Shown here: one piece after another, positions 46,263 through 55,777 of the stretch
How the letters are laid out: each line of letters opens with the position of its first letter
Position numbering within the stretch: the stretch's first letter is position 1
Assembly: GCA_029261655.1 (NCBI GenBank)
Contig: JAJDAY010000008.1
Location: 62,001-126,000 of the forward strand
DNA: 64,000 bases
Source: Nitrospinaceae bacterium
GTDB taxonomy: Bacteria; Nitrospinota; Nitrospinia; Nitrospinales; VA-1
Reading direction: 5' to 3'
Made by a program: the position numbers and the translations under genes
Notes under the pieces: generated by a model
The model's database searches: none
What the model saw: only the letters and a program-made list of their open reading frames with translations
What the model was told of the DNA's origin: nothing

Positions 46263-46282
46263 GGGCTAGCGTATGGGCTAGC
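46263..46282. repeat. Tandem GGGCTAGC direct repeat next to tRNA-Pro
   Basis: GGGCTAGC occurs at 46263-46270 and 46275-46282. Short direct repeats just past a tRNA 3' end often mark an integration site, and GC content drops after it. No integrase gene or distant copy of the tRNA end was found in the window. The rest of the 450 bp to the patatin gene shows no supported gene. Confidence 0.35.
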
Positions 46283-46667
46283 ATTTCGCTTTAATTCTCT
46301 GCCAATGAGGGTTTAAAGTTCAAACCTAAATCCGCCCCCTATATTAGCCCCCTTCACGCGATCCAGGTCATCCCTCCTAAATCCCAAGTCCAAAGTATCA
46401 AGTTCCTAGTTTCTTGTTCTAGGTTCAGCTTCCCTTGCCAAGGGTCTTGGCTATTGTGAGGGGGGGTAGGCCAAAAATGAACAAAATCGGGTTGGGTTAG
46501 GGTGTTAGAAATTACTGCTATTTTTGTTATAGTAGCTTGGTTTGTTAGTTCATGGTTCTGACTCATACCATAATGAGAGTAACTTACACGATCTGAACGT
46601 CGGCTATCGACCCAAAGCGGACATTCTCATAGTTTCCATTCAAGAGAGATGAAGAATATTGGTGCAT

Positions 46668-47627
46668 ATGACGATTAAAGAGACCGTTAAAAAGAGTCGC
46701 CCTCGGATCGGCCTTGCGCTGGGAAGTGGTTCGGCGCGTGGGTGGTCACATATCGGAGTGATTCGTGCCCTTGCTAAGGCGGGCATTGAGCCCGATTTCG
46801 TTTGTGGAAGCTCTATCGGTGCCCTCGTCGGTGCAGCTTATGTCACCGGAAAACTTGAAGCACTGGAGGACTGGGTTCACAGGATCACATGGCGAGGAAT
46901 TATGAATCTACTTGATTTCAAGCTTTCCAGCGGAGGCATAATTGAAGGCGAACGACTTATTGAATTTCTTTCCGAACTTTATGGAGACACGGTGATCGAA
47001 AACCTCCCCGTGCCTTTCATCGCGGTCGCCACGGATTTGAATACAGGGCGGGAGATTTGGCTAAAGGAGGGTTCTCTGACTGAAGCTGTCCGTTCTTCCA
47101 TCGCCCTCCCTGGTCTATTCAGTCCAACCAAATTGGGTGAGAGGTGGCTCGTGGATGGGGGAATTTCCAATCCTGTTCCTGTTTCTCCGTGCAAAGCCCT
47201 TGGTGCTGAGATAGTCATTGCAGTCAATCTGAATGGAGATTTACTTCGCAAGCATTCCAGCGCAAGCACAGCAAGCTGCGTCAAGCCGGAGAGTCAAAAG
47301 AAGCAGCCAGAGTTTTTAGAAGGACTCATGAGTAATATTCCATCTCTCATTAAAGGGGGCGCAGACATCGTTGCAGATCGGCTTTTGGGGACGGGATCAA
47401 ATAATCCGGGATATTTCGATGTCATTTTTGGTTCAATCGACATCATGCAAGATCAAATAACGCGAAGCCGCATGGCCGGAGAACCTCCCGACATCATCTT
47501 GAACCCCCGACTGAGTCATATTGGCCTGCTTGAATATAATCGCTCCGACGAGGCTATCAAAGAAGGGCGTAGATGCGTGAGACAGATGCTCCCTGCTATA
47601 AAGGATGCTATTGGGGACTCCCGCTAA
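46668..47627 (+). CDS. Patatin-like phospholipase (RssA type)
   Basis: This protein of about 319 residues from ATG 46668 (a TTG at 46659 is also in frame) has the patatin blocks: oxyanion loop GSGSARGWSH, nucleophile GSSIGALVG (about residue 48) and the dyad Asp in DGGISNPVPV (about residue 164). The family hydrolyses lipid acyl esters. It lies alone, after the tRNA-Pro terminator and a 450-bp gap, at the left end of the accessory region. Confidence 0.88.
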   Translation: MTIKETVKKSRPRIGLALGSGSARGWSHIGVIRALAKAGIEPDFVCGSSIGALVGAAYVTGKLEALEDWVHRITWRGIMNLLDFKLSSGGIIEGERLIEFLSELYGDTVIENLPVPFIAVATDLNTGREIWLKEGSLTEAVRSSIALPGLFSPTKLGERWLVDGGISNPVPVSPCKALGAEIVIAVNLNGDLLRKHSSASTASCVKPESQKKQPEFLEGLMSNIPSLIKGGADIVADRLLGTGSNNPGYFDVIFGSIDIMQDQITRSRMAGEPPDIILNPRLSHIGLLEYNRSDEAIKEGRRCVRQMLPAIKDAIGDSR

Positions 47628-48015
47628 AAAGGTGGGGGATATCACTTTGGTGCATAATAAATAAATCTAACATTTTGCTACACCCGATTACTATTCCGCT
47701 TCTATTCATAACGGCAGATGAGATTGGTTGTTAATGTCTGCTTTTGGCCGAAACCAGACGTTACCTGCCCTCTACACTAATCAACCAGCAACCTGCCTCC
47801 AGCGTCCCACGGCCCTAAATGCTTGCTTCTCCGGCTTAGTCCTTTGACACGCAAACAGCGACAAGCATAGTATAACTTGAAGAACTTTTGTCGAGGGTCT
47901 ATAAACAAAATATGGTTCTTACTAAATTCCAACTCTGGTCGAGATTCCTTAGAGGACATACATTTCTACAAGTACAAAGGGCTTTTTATTGTTTACTCAG
48001 GTACTGAATATCCCA
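47628..48015. other. Intergenic stretch without a supported gene
   Basis: About 390 bp between the patatin and the next gene. I see no convincing frame, tRNA or terminator. The composition is mixed, and several short frames end quickly. Confidence 0.5.
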
Positions 48016-48867
48016 ATGAAGAATGCTTTAGCCATAATCTTAATATTCTTTATCCTCGATATTGGCGGGTACCCCACAACTGCCTCAGCACATCAGCCAA
48101 AAATAGTTGAGACTAAAGATATTGTTATTACCAATCCGGAAATATCAAAGGCATATTACGGTTTACTTTCTGGCGAACCGCATATTTATACTATAAGTGC
48201 GATCGAGGACTTTGATTTGTATGTAAATGTGCTTGTGCCGGATATAGAGGGACAGAAGAAAGCTGTATTGGCAGATATATCTAGGGATGGTAAATCTATA
48301 GCAGTTCTTGATGCAAACGATAAAGAGTGGACGAAATTTTTTGAACCCTTTGGGCAAAGCACCTACTGGAAAGGCCCAGAGTATAGAGCGCGTGCCGAGG
48401 CTGACGAGTATACGATTCGTGTGTGGAGCACCGAAAATAACATCAAATATTCGTTAGCAATAGGTGAAATTGAGGCATTTGACGGCAAAGCGGGCGTTAA
48501 TGCACTTTTACTTATACCTGATTTAAAGCGACACTTTTTTAATCAATCGCCCATAAGCTTTATTTTTTCCCCGTTAGGGTGGGGATATATTTTTGTGATG
48601 TATGTTTTTGCATTTACCGTTGGAATTATTTATCGCGCAATCCTTAAAAAAGTTGCTAAGGGGTCTCTAAGAGGTGTGCATAAAAATATTGGAAAGTCTG
48701 ATCGCATCATACGCCTTGTTATATCGGTAGGACTAATTGTATGGGCAATTACAACCTCCTGGAGTCCGATATTACTTTTCTTCTCAGGTATTGCTCTTTT
48801 TGAAGCAATATATAGCTGGTGCGGGTTTTATGCGGCACTCGGAAAAAACACGTGTCCCGTGAATTAA
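48016..48867 (+). CDS. Secreted domain fused to DUF2892 (YgaP-like) membrane domain
   Basis: From ATG 48016 the protein has 283 residues: a signal peptide (ending TTASAH), a periplasmic beta-rich domain of about 140 residues of unknown family (ISAIEDFDLYVNVLVPD, AEADEYTIRVWS), a membrane span (WGYIFVMYVFAFTVGIIY) and a C-terminal DUF2892 module (NIGKSDRIIRLVIS, then two spans and YAALGKNTCPVN). DUF2892 normally forms a stand-alone or rhodanese-fused small membrane protein, so this arrangement is unusual. The codon use is AT-rich. Confidence 0.65.
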   Translation: MKNALAIILIFFILDIGGYPTTASAHQPKIVETKDIVITNPEISKAYYGLLSGEPHIYTISAIEDFDLYVNVLVPDIEGQKKAVLADISRDGKSIAVLDANDKEWTKFFEPFGQSTYWKGPEYRARAEADEYTIRVWSTENNIKYSLAIGEIEAFDGKAGVNALLLIPDLKRHFFNQSPISFIFSPLGWGYIFVMYVFAFTVGIIYRAILKKVAKGSLRGVHKNIGKSDRIIRLVISVGLIVWAITTSWSPILLFFSGIALFEAIYSWCGFYAALGKNTCPVN

Positions 48868-49140
48868 ATATTTAGGGGGGGCAGCCTATCAGAAAACCAG
48901 GCCCTGATGGCCCCGGTTAATTGTCCGTGAACCGTTAAAAAATACTTTAAATTTCCCTAATGCTTGTCCAGCAAAATCCTACATTTAAAGGCTTGCCACA
49001 AGAACTTTAAAGCGGGGTCTCTCTTAATATTGGTTACTTTCATTTCGCCCTGGCTATCTTACAGCATTAATGCTGACTTCTAAATCATCTACTCTTCAAT
49101 ACTTGCTAATATCGGTCCAAATCCCAATACAAATTTTAAA

Positions 49141-49539
49141 TCACTTTTGAAGTATTATGTTTTCCACAAAAACATTTTTTAAAATCAAGAAAAACGGGAC
49201 CCACCAAATTAGATCATTCGTGATGATATGAACTCCAAAAATGAGAGGCAATTCCCCTTGAATTAAGGCCCCGGCAAACCCTAATGGTCCAAAAATTTTC
49301 CCAAGAAAACCCACCAATATAATTGGCCAATGAACCAAAGGATTTGTAGCGGCAATCCAATAACCCAAGCCATAGACCCCAACAATCATGCCGATGCATT
49401 GCCACAGTTGGGGATATAAAGGGGCACGCATACCCAAGATTTCAAAACTGTAAATAGGGAACAATATGGCAATGCCTCCCCAAATGACATTGTAAATACC
49501 AGCCAGTTTTAAAGTTATTTGCATATTTTTAATTGACAT
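49141..49539 (-). CDS. Four-span small membrane protein
   Basis: Starting at ATG 49539 (AGGA just upstream; 49563 also possible) gives 132 residues with about four hydrophobic spans (LAGIYNVIWGGIAILFP, CIGMIVGVYGLGYWIAA, WPIILVGFLGKIFGPLGF, LIWWVPFFLIL). I cannot name the family with certainty. It lies downstream of the minus-strand lipid gene train but is separated from it by a plus-strand gene. Confidence 0.6.
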   Translation of the reverse strand: MSIKNMQITLKLAGIYNVIWGGIAILFPIYSFEILGMRAPLYPQLWQCIGMIVGVYGLGYWIAATNPLVHWPIILVGFLGKIFGPLGFAGALIQGELPLIFGVHIITNDLIWWVPFFLILKNVFVENIILQK

Positions 49540-49580
49540 ATTATTCCTATACCCTGAAAACAATCAAAATTGAGTTACCT

Positions 49581-50012
49581 ATGCTCATTCAATTGTGGAT
49601 ATTAAAATTACATATTTTTTTATCATTTGTCCTGACAGGGGTTATATGGATTGTTCAATTAGTTCATTATCCAAGTTTTCACTATATTGAGAGCACGAAT
49701 TTCAGGGAATTTGAAAAATTTCATATCTTCAGGACATCGATTCTGCTTGGACCTCTAATGATCTTAGAATTGCTGACAGGGGCAATTCTATTAACGGGAT
49801 CTTCTTTTTTACCCGGTTATATTCTTTGGATTAATTTTATTTTCATGACCTTAATCTGGCTAATCACCTTGCTTTGGAGCCTTCCTCTACATAAAAAACT
49901 AAACAAGGGGAAAGACAGGGATCTAATCAATAATTTAATCTTGTCCAATTGGCCCAGGGCATTTTTATGGACCGGCAAAAGTTTTCTTCTTTTTATATAT
50001 TTTCCGAATTAA
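49581..50012 (+). CDS. Membrane protein of unknown function
   Basis: From ATG 49581 this is a protein of 143 residues with four hydrophobic segments and a conserved-looking WIVQLVHYPSFHYI loop with His residues. The frame is open upstream to 49533, but that start would lie in the divergent gene's leader. The gene is AT-rich. It runs opposite to its neighbours. Confidence 0.55.
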   Translation: MLIQLWILKLHIFLSFVLTGVIWIVQLVHYPSFHYIESTNFREFEKFHIFRTSILLGPLMILELLTGAILLTGSSFLPGYILWINFIFMTLIWLITLLWSLPLHKKLNKGKDRDLINNLILSNWPRAFLWTGKSFLLFIYFPN

Positions 50013-50087
50013 AAATATAACGATTAAGCTTTTCCCCAATCTTCCCATTTAGCTTCAGTAGCTAGACCCTTTTTACAACTATTGATT

Positions 50088-50291
50088 TTATTCTTGCAGG
50101 TTCCAACCTCGATCTTCCATGCATTTAATATAAACTGGATGTGTTGTAACTGGAAACTCCGCGTATGCGTCGCAGTAAGCAGCATCGTTTTCATACTTTA
50201 TCTCACTAGCCGTTAAATTTTCCTTTGCCGGTGGGGTGTTGCATGCGCATAAAACCAAAATTTGTAAAAGGACCAATGCAAATTTACCCAT
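50088..50291 (-). CDS. Small lipoprotein
   Basis: This 67-residue protein has a lipoprotein signal (LVLCAC, lipid Cys near residue 17). The short mature part contains Cys in DAAYCDAYAE and YIKCMEDRGW. The C-terminal KCMEDRGW is a pattern often seen in small lipoproteins of unknown role. It is the last gene of the minus-strand train, 58 bp after the DUF2062 gene. Confidence 0.6.
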   Translation of the reverse strand: MGKFALVLLQILVLCACNTPPAKENLTASEIKYENDAAYCDAYAEFPVTTHPVYIKCMEDRGWNLQE

Positions 50292-50349
50292 GACTCACCT
50301 CATTCTCTTTTTATTCCAACTGATTAAAACTTGAAAATATTGTTTATTC

Positions 50350-50838
50350 TCATGGCGAAAATTTACTTGATGGAGAAAAATTTCCATACCTGTTAAACAA
50401 AACCTTGAAAATTGAGAAGGTAATAAAAAAAATGGGTGCCGAGGCTAAAGCCCAACCAAAACAAGCCAGGACCAAGTATGAGAATAATTCCTGGACAGCT
50501 TGAAAAAAATCAGCATTAAAGGCGGAAATCAGAGTGGATTCGGAAATCGTCGCCAAAGATTTTCCCGAAATTCTTTCGCCAATTTGTAAAAAGGGAAAAA
50601 ATAAAATAATTTGAAAAGGAAAGGCAGCATAATTTGCGACCTGAATAGCGGGTAAGTTCAGGCGGAATAAAATTGCTGCCAGAGTGCAAAGCAGGGTTGT
50701 GGTCCCAATGATCGGAAAAACACTGAGGGTCATGCCCAGGGCAATCACCAAGGCCAATTTGGACGGACTCAATCCCTGCTTTAACAGATTGGCCAGAGGG
50801 AGATATATTTTCTCTCTAAAAATGGAAGAAGCTTTCAT
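50350..50838 (-). CDS. DUF2062 membrane protein
   Basis: This 162-residue protein matches DUF2062: LLKQGLSPSKLALVIALGMTLSVFPIIG, then NLPAIQVANYAAFPFQIILFFPF, then C-terminal spans. Its function is unknown; relatives occur with envelope and lipid genes. It follows the lipocalin gene by 34 bp in the same direction and is probably part of the same transcript. Confidence 0.8.
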   Translation of the reverse strand: MKASSIFREKIYLPLANLLKQGLSPSKLALVIALGMTLSVFPIIGTTTLLCTLAAILFRLNLPAIQVANYAAFPFQIILFFPFLQIGERISGKSLATISESTLISAFNADFFQAVQELFSYLVLACFGWALASAPIFFITFSIFKVLFNRYGNFSPSSKFSP

Positions 50839-50872
50839 GGCGCACTTTTAAAATAAAAGCAGGTTAAATATA

Positions 50873-51484
50873 TTAACAAGCCCGGTTATCCCGTTTTTCT
50901 TCTGGCACCTCAACCCATTGAGCCAAGCACTTGCTGTGCAACGGGTGTTGGGGAGTCCAAATCAGTTTGGAAAGGTCATAGCCTTTTGCCTTGGTACTTT
51001 CAATTATCAACGTAATAAGTTTCTGGTCCAGTTGAGGTTTCCGGCTTAGAATCCAAACGTTTTCCTTATCGGGCTCCCCCACCACGGCATATTGATAATC
51101 ATCTCCTACATCAATCACCCAATAATCCAGTTTGAAGGGCCAAATGAACTGAACTTTCCATTTGGCCTGCGTCTTTGGTTCCACTACCCAACCTGTTCCG
51201 TTCATTTTGCTGATCTTACCCTCGAACCCATTTTTTCGGCAGACGTTGGTAACACCGATCTTCCCCTCGTTGGTGAGCTTGTAATGGGCAATCATTGCGA
51301 AACAATTTTTTTCCACAAACCATGGATTATGCGCGATTTCAAACCAAGTTCCCTGAAAACGTTCGAGGTCTAAGTGAGGAATGACCTTCAATTCCTGGTT
51401 GTTCGCATAAACCACCGAAGTATTGAAGCCAAGATATATCGCGGCCATGCAAAGAATATAAGCTAAAATTAAAACTTTTCTCAT
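50873..51484 (-). CDS. Bacterial lipocalin (Blc type)
   Basis: This 203-residue protein has a signal peptide (about residues 1-27) and the lipocalin motif FQGTWFEIAHNPWF (G-x-W). TGWVVEPKTQAKWKVQFIWPF and YWVIDVGDDYQYAVVGEP, typical of Blc, come next. Two Cys pairs are possible. Blc proteins bind lysophospholipids or fatty acids at the outer membrane; here it would store or carry products of the preceding lipid-modifying enzymes. Its ATG overlaps the upstream stop (ATGA). Confidence 0.88.
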   Translation of the reverse strand: MRKVLILAYILCMAAIYLGFNTSVVYANNQELKVIPHLDLERFQGTWFEIAHNPWFVEKNCFAMIAHYKLTNEGKIGVTNVCRKNGFEGKISKMNGTGWVVEPKTQAKWKVQFIWPFKLDYWVIDVGDDYQYAVVGEPDKENVWILSRKPQLDQKLITLIIESTKAKGYDLSKLIWTPQHPLHSKCLAQWVEVPEEKRDNRAC

Positions 51485-51819
51485 AGTCCTATTTTTGGAA
51501 TAAAGATGTCCCTAAATGATCGACTTTTAGTGGCGCGATAAATAAAGTAAACCAGGGTGGCTATATTCCCCAGAATATAGAGAGTTAAAGTCCACGCGAC
51601 GCCCTTAATCACGCTGTTTTCCATAACCCCTATCCAGACACCAATAAACGTCAAGGCAATATAAATATCCACTAAAGTGGCCAGCCCCCAGCGGATGGAT
51701 ATTAATTGCTGGATTCCAATGAAAACATTCGATTCCATGCTGGCCCAAACAATGACCCAAAGTAATGTAATCAGTAGGAAACCCGCCAACAGGATGGAAA
51801 GAAAATTTTTATTTTTCAT
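51481..51819 (-). CDS. Three-span small membrane protein
   Basis: This 112-residue protein has three hydrophobic spans (LLAGFLLITLLWVIVWA, LVDIYIALTFIGVWIGVM, WTLTLYILGNIATLVYFIY). It may belong to the DUF1475/DUF2834-like small proteins seen in the same gene neighbourhoods; I am not certain. It overlaps the upstream methyltransferase by 11 nt and the downstream lipocalin by 4 nt, so it is firmly part of the operon. Confidence 0.6.
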   Translation of the reverse strand: MKNKNFLSILLAGFLLITLLWVIVWASMESNVFIGIQQLISIRWGLATLVDIYIALTFIGVWIGVMENSVIKGVAWTLTLYILGNIATLVYFIYRATKSRSFRDIFIPKIGL

Positions 51820-52867
51820 AATTTACCTTTCCATTTTGATTTTTGTGAAATAGATAATGAGATACACCCCACTCGTTTCCATGGCAATATCCAAACAATT
51901 CCGCGCAGGCCATGAAAAAAATTCGCCATCGATAAAACCATTGTTTTGCATTTTTTTCCCCGTATACAAGAGAAAACAACTCATAAATCTTATCCTTATG
52001 CTGATCCATATTGCGAAACCAAGCCTCAGCGGTTTTTTGATAATGCTGTCCTTCCCACCACCATTGCGACTCCAATTTCAAATCCTCCTGAAAATAACCT
52101 GGCAAATCTAAAGAAGGCATAATCCCTCCGGTGAAAAAGTAGCGGCCCATCCAATTGTCTGCACCCTCTGTTTCAAAGAAATAAGGAAACCGCTGGTGAC
52201 AAAAAATATGGATAAACAGTTTTCCATCCGGCTTCAACCAGGAAGCAATTTGATTCATCAAACGCCGGTAGTTTCGCATGTGCTCAAACATCTCGATTGA
52301 AAGCACCCGGTCAAATTGACCCCCGGGGTTAAAAGAATTCATGTCACAGGTGATTATCTCCAGATTGTTTAAATCCTTGCGGTTGCGAATATCCAAAATA
52401 TATTCTCGTTGAAGACTGGAATTGGAGACCGCTGTCACCTTGCAATTCGGGTAAAGTTCAGCCAGCCAGAGGGAGAGCGACCCCCAGCCGCAGCCAAGTT
52501 CTAAAACCTCCATACCATCCTCTATCTGGGCGCGTTTACATGAAATAGCCAATGAGGCGGCCTCAGCTTCAGTAAGAGTTTGGACTCCTTCCCCCCAATA
52601 ACATCCGCTGTACTTTTTATAGTCGCCTAGAACCATTTCGAAAAACTGAGGAGGTAATTCATAATGCTGCGCGTTGGCGTCGTTAGTATGAAGGGCAATG
52701 GGACCGCTCTTCATTTGAGAGATAAATTGCTCTTTTGAAGTTAATCCATCATGGAGAAAAGTTTTCGTTTCTTCTCGCAATCTCTGCCCTACCAGACGGC
52801 GAATTCCCCACCGCGTTAGACTGTCAGGGACAAGTCCCCGCTCCATAAAATTGATTAAACTTTCCAT
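51809..52867 (-). CDS. CFA-synthase family SAM methyltransferase
   Basis: The start is ATG 52867, whose A is the last base of the preceding TGA (TGATG), so translation is coupled; the longer frame to 53083 lies in the DUF1295 gene. The 352-residue protein has the SAM-binding motif VLELGCGWGSLSLWLAE (about residue 123), then SNSSLQREYI and a C-terminal aromatic region. It is shorter than true CFA synthases and lacks their N-terminal domain, so a different methylation of an unsaturated acyl chain is possible, for example a furan-fatty-acid type step. It is distinct from the second family member at 53655-54971. Confidence 0.82.
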   Translation of the reverse strand: MESLINFMERGLVPDSLTRWGIRRLVGQRLREETKTFLHDGLTSKEQFISQMKSGPIALHTNDANAQHYELPPQFFEMVLGDYKKYSGCYWGEGVQTLTEAEAASLAISCKRAQIEDGMEVLELGCGWGSLSLWLAELYPNCKVTAVSNSSLQREYILDIRNRKDLNNLEIITCDMNSFNPGGQFDRVLSIEMFEHMRNYRRLMNQIASWLKPDGKLFIHIFCHQRFPYFFETEGADNWMGRYFFTGGIMPSLDLPGYFQEDLKLESQWWWEGQHYQKTAEAWFRNMDQHKDKIYELFSLVYGEKNAKQWFYRWRIFFMACAELFGYCHGNEWGVSHYLFHKNQNGKVNYEK

Positions 52868-53658
52868 CACGCTTTCTCCTTGGGAATCCACGGGAAAAAA
52901 GGACTGGTCGTCTGTTGATAAATCCGGTAAGCCTCGCCCCGGCTTTTCAACGCCTGTAACTCCGTGTATGGGATTCCTGTCACTTTCCTTAACAGGATCC
53001 ACATGACAATGGGTCCGGCCAAAGCCGCCCACCAGAAAGGAGACCCAGTGGACAACAACACGTAGCACCACCAATGGAGCCATTCAAAAAAATAATTTGG
53101 ATGCCGGGAATATCGCCATAAACCCACTTGGCACACCTGTCCCTTGTTTGCCGGGTTAGCCCGGAAACGTGCCAATTGGGTATCTGATCTCAACTCACCT
53201 AAAATGGAACCCGCCCAAACCGCGATGGCGATATAATCCCATATCACCAATCCTGGTTGAGGGTTCATGGCGACCGTCCAAAAGGGGATCGCAAAAATCA
53301 CTACAAAGAGGGCTTGCCCTTGAAAGAAAATAAAGAAACGCAGTTTGACCTGATCTCCAAATACGCGGCGAAGATTTTGGTATCTGCCATCCTCGGCTTC
53401 GGCCTTAATTATTCGGTCAATCCATAAATAAGTTCCCAGTCGAACTCCCCAAATACCTGCAAGAAGAACGAGCAAAAGCCGCCGCGAGCTGTCCCCGGTT
53501 CCCATCAGAGAAAAGTAAATTGCTGCGCCAGCCAACCCAAAGGCCCATCCCACGTCTGCAATTCCAGCATCCTGATGCTTATTCTGATACAACCAAAGGC
53601 CAACCATCACCAGCACCATGACCACCCACCAATGTAATAGAAGAATGAGCTGGCTCAT
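52867..53658 (-). CDS. DUF1295 membrane protein (steroid 5-alpha-reductase-like)
   Basis: This 263-residue protein has six or seven hydrophobic spans and the DUF1295 signature VGLWRYSRHPNYFFEWLHWW (about residue 190), with QADIADVGWAFG-like text near residue 35 (AGIADVGWAF). The fold is that of isoprenylcysteine methyltransferases and steroid reductases. In many bacteria this gene sits next to CFA-family genes, as here. It overlaps both neighbours (ATGA and TGATG). Confidence 0.88.
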   Translation of the reverse strand: MSQLILLLHWWVVMVLVMVGLWLYQNKHQDAGIADVGWAFGLAGAAIYFSLMGTGDSSRRLLLVLLAGIWGVRLGTYLWIDRIIKAEAEDGRYQNLRRVFGDQVKLRFFIFFQGQALFVVIFAIPFWTVAMNPQPGLVIWDYIAIAVWAGSILGELRSDTQLARFRANPANKGQVCQVGLWRYSRHPNYFFEWLHWWCYVLLSTGSPFWWAALAGPIVMWILLRKVTGIPYTELQALKSRGEAYRIYQQTTSPFFPWIPKEKA

Positions 53659-54971
53659 TGCTTCTTCCTTTCAGTTTGTAAGTCGGCACTTAAAGCCGGC
53701 AAAATAGAATCCATCCGGCATAAAGGTTTGGTAAAAATCATCTGCACATCCCCAATCTGCCGTTCCAGAAATCCTCCCTCGCAGTAACAAAAATAAAACT
53801 CCCATAAACGGATAAACGCTTCAGAAAATCCTTGATCTCGGATTTGCTGAACATTTTGCATAAATCGTTGCCTCCAATGGTTGAGCGTCTTAGCATAATG
53901 AGGCGTGATATCCTCCATATGAAACAACCGCATATCGGTTGTCTTTGCCGCGGAACCGCACAATGCGCTAATTGAAGGAATGCAGCTTCCCGGAAAAATG
54001 TAGGTTTTGATGAAATCAGCAAATTGTTTGGCCTCTTCATAAAGATGATCCACGATGATAATTCCCTGCAGCAGCATGGGGCCTTCCGGATACAACAGGT
54101 CACTGCACTTACGAAAAAAATCATCGTAATACTGATACCCGACCGCTTCGATCATTTCGATAGAGACCAGCTTGTCATATCGGCCCGTCAAATCCCTGTA
54201 ATCTTTTTTAATCACCTGGATTTTTTGACCGAGTCCCGCAGCCTGGACTTTTTCTTGTACATAGTCATATTGTTTCTGGGAAATCGTGGTGGTTGTGATC
54301 CGGCAGCCATAATTTTTCGCGGCATAAAGGGAAAATCCACCCCATCCTGTGCCGATTTCCAATACATGATCATCAGGAGAAAGTTGCAGTTTTTGACAGA
54401 TCCGCTCGAGTTTATTTATGGAAGCTTTTTCAAGTGAACTGGATTCAGATTCGAAAATGGCGCAGGAGTACATTTTCGTTTCGTCGAGAAAGGTCGCAAA
54501 AAACTCGTTGCCCAAATCATAATGAGCGGTTATATTCCTCATGCTGTTTTGCTGGTTGTTACGCCGCATAGCGTGTTGAAGCCTAAACACCCAAGTCGCG
54601 ATCCTCGCTAAACCCCCTTCAAGATTGTCTGCCAGATGTCGATTGCGGACGAAAATCCTGATCAAGACAGTCAAGTCGTCACAGGTCCACCAGCCTCGAA
54701 CATAAGCCTCGGCAGCGCCATTTAATCCTTTAGTGATAATTTCTGCATACATCCGGATATCGAGAATTTTTATCACCGAGCTCATTGGAAAATCAGGCGT
54801 GGAATTTCCAAAATTAGAAATTTCACATCCCTCCTCCACTGTCAACCGTCCGATTTCCAACTCCCCAAACTTATTCAACACCGCTTCTCGGGCCAGATGA
54901 TCCCAAGAGGAATTGGTTTTCTTTTTAACCAAGGGCAGGTTTTTTGGAATGATTGATTCTCTAAGTAACAT
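53655..54971 (-). CDS. Cyclopropane-fatty-acyl-phospholipid synthase family protein
   Basis: This 438-residue protein has an N-terminal domain (YAEIITKGLNGAAEAYVRGWW), the AHYDLGNEFFATFLDETKMYSCA block, the SAM motif VLEIGTGWGGFSLYAAK (about residue 203), TISQKQYDYV, and C-terminal SIEMIEAVG and FIKTYIFPG. This is the complete CFA synthase layout, which methylenates cis double bonds of phospholipid acyl chains with SAM. It is one base from DUF1365 and overlaps DUF1295. Confidence 0.9.
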   Translation of the reverse strand: MLLRESIIPKNLPLVKKKTNSSWDHLAREAVLNKFGELEIGRLTVEEGCEISNFGNSTPDFPMSSVIKILDIRMYAEIITKGLNGAAEAYVRGWWTCDDLTVLIRIFVRNRHLADNLEGGLARIATWVFRLQHAMRRNNQQNSMRNITAHYDLGNEFFATFLDETKMYSCAIFESESSSLEKASINKLERICQKLQLSPDDHVLEIGTGWGGFSLYAAKNYGCRITTTTISQKQYDYVQEKVQAAGLGQKIQVIKKDYRDLTGRYDKLVSIEMIEAVGYQYYDDFFRKCSDLLYPEGPMLLQGIIIVDHLYEEAKQFADFIKTYIFPGSCIPSISALCGSAAKTTDMRLFHMEDITPHYAKTLNHWRQRFMQNVQQIRDQGFSEAFIRLWEFYFCYCEGGFLERQIGDVQMIFTKPLCRMDSILPALSADLQTERKKQ

Positions 54972-55777
54972 TATTCAACTCCGGATCGCTGGATCGAAAG
55001 TGAAACGTCCTTGCGATATTTGGGGTGTGGATAAAAAGGGCAACGTTTGATCCAAAGACGGAGTGCCTGAAAGTAAATACCCCAAACCACCTTAAAAGTC
55101 ATGGAGGGATATTGAAATAAAACTCGAGCCAATGAAGTATGAGAAATTTCGGCACGCGTCATGCCTAGCGAAACATCTAAAATTTTTTGATCCCCCTCCC
55201 AGCTTTCCATATGAATGTGAAAATCCTTTCCCGGCTTGCTAAACGACCAAACGTATTTCATTCCCATATTCATAAATGGAGATATATGAAATTCTTTTTT
55301 AAAGGTGAATGGGATTGTTCCACCCTTAATCGGCTCATGAACCTTGAAAACATAGCAGTGCTGCTCACCCCAGGGGGTGTTGTTGATTTCTGCAATAATG
55401 TTTTCTAAATTTTGTCCATCCCTGCTCCAACAAAAATAAAAACTCACCGGATTGAAGCGGAATCCGAAATAACATAAATGGGTCATCAATTGAATAGCCC
55501 CCTGGGGGCGGGTCCCTATTTGGGCCTCCACCAGATCGCGGACCGCCTGATCCAAAGGTATATCGGACTTTCCCAAATGGTCCCGGCGGCGAAAATAAGC
55601 CAGGTTCCAGGAATTTGCGGACCACAACCAATAGGGCTCAAACAGTTCCGGGAGTTCATCCAATCTGAGGCAGACCATGAACAGCGAGTACCGGAAAGCA
55701 TGCAAAAGGGGATTACTTCTCTTATGTAATACCTGGCCTTCATAAAGGCAACTCTTCACTTCAAAGCTCCTTTCCAA
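54971..55777 (-). CDS. DUF1365 family protein
   Basis: This 268-residue protein has the DUF1365 signature: LYEGQVLHKRSNPLLHAFRYS, YFGFRFNPVSFYFCW (about residue 107), AEINNTPWGEQHCYVF and FHISPFM. The family is found almost always with the FAD oxidoreductase and CFA-type genes, as here, but its reaction is not established. It overlaps the FAD gene by 17 nt. Confidence 0.9.
   Translation of the reverse strand: MERSFEVKSCLYEGQVLHKRSNPLLHAFRYSLFMVCLRLDELPELFEPYWLWSANSWNLAYFRRRDHLGKSDIPLDQAVRDLVEAQIGTRPQGAIQLMTHLCYFGFRFNPVSFYFCWSRDGQNLENIIAEINNTPWGEQHCYVFKVHEPIKGGTIPFTFKKEFHISPFMNMGMKYVWSFSKPGKDFHIHMESWEGDQKILDVSLGMTRAEISHTSLARVLFQYPSMTFKVVWGIYFQALRLWIKRCPFYPHPKYRKDVSLSIQRSGVE

Noticed and set aside
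46217-46300. Proven attachment site at tRNA-Pro
   Set aside because: There is no integrase gene and no second copy of the tRNA 3' end in the window; only the tandem GGGCTAGC repeat is seen.
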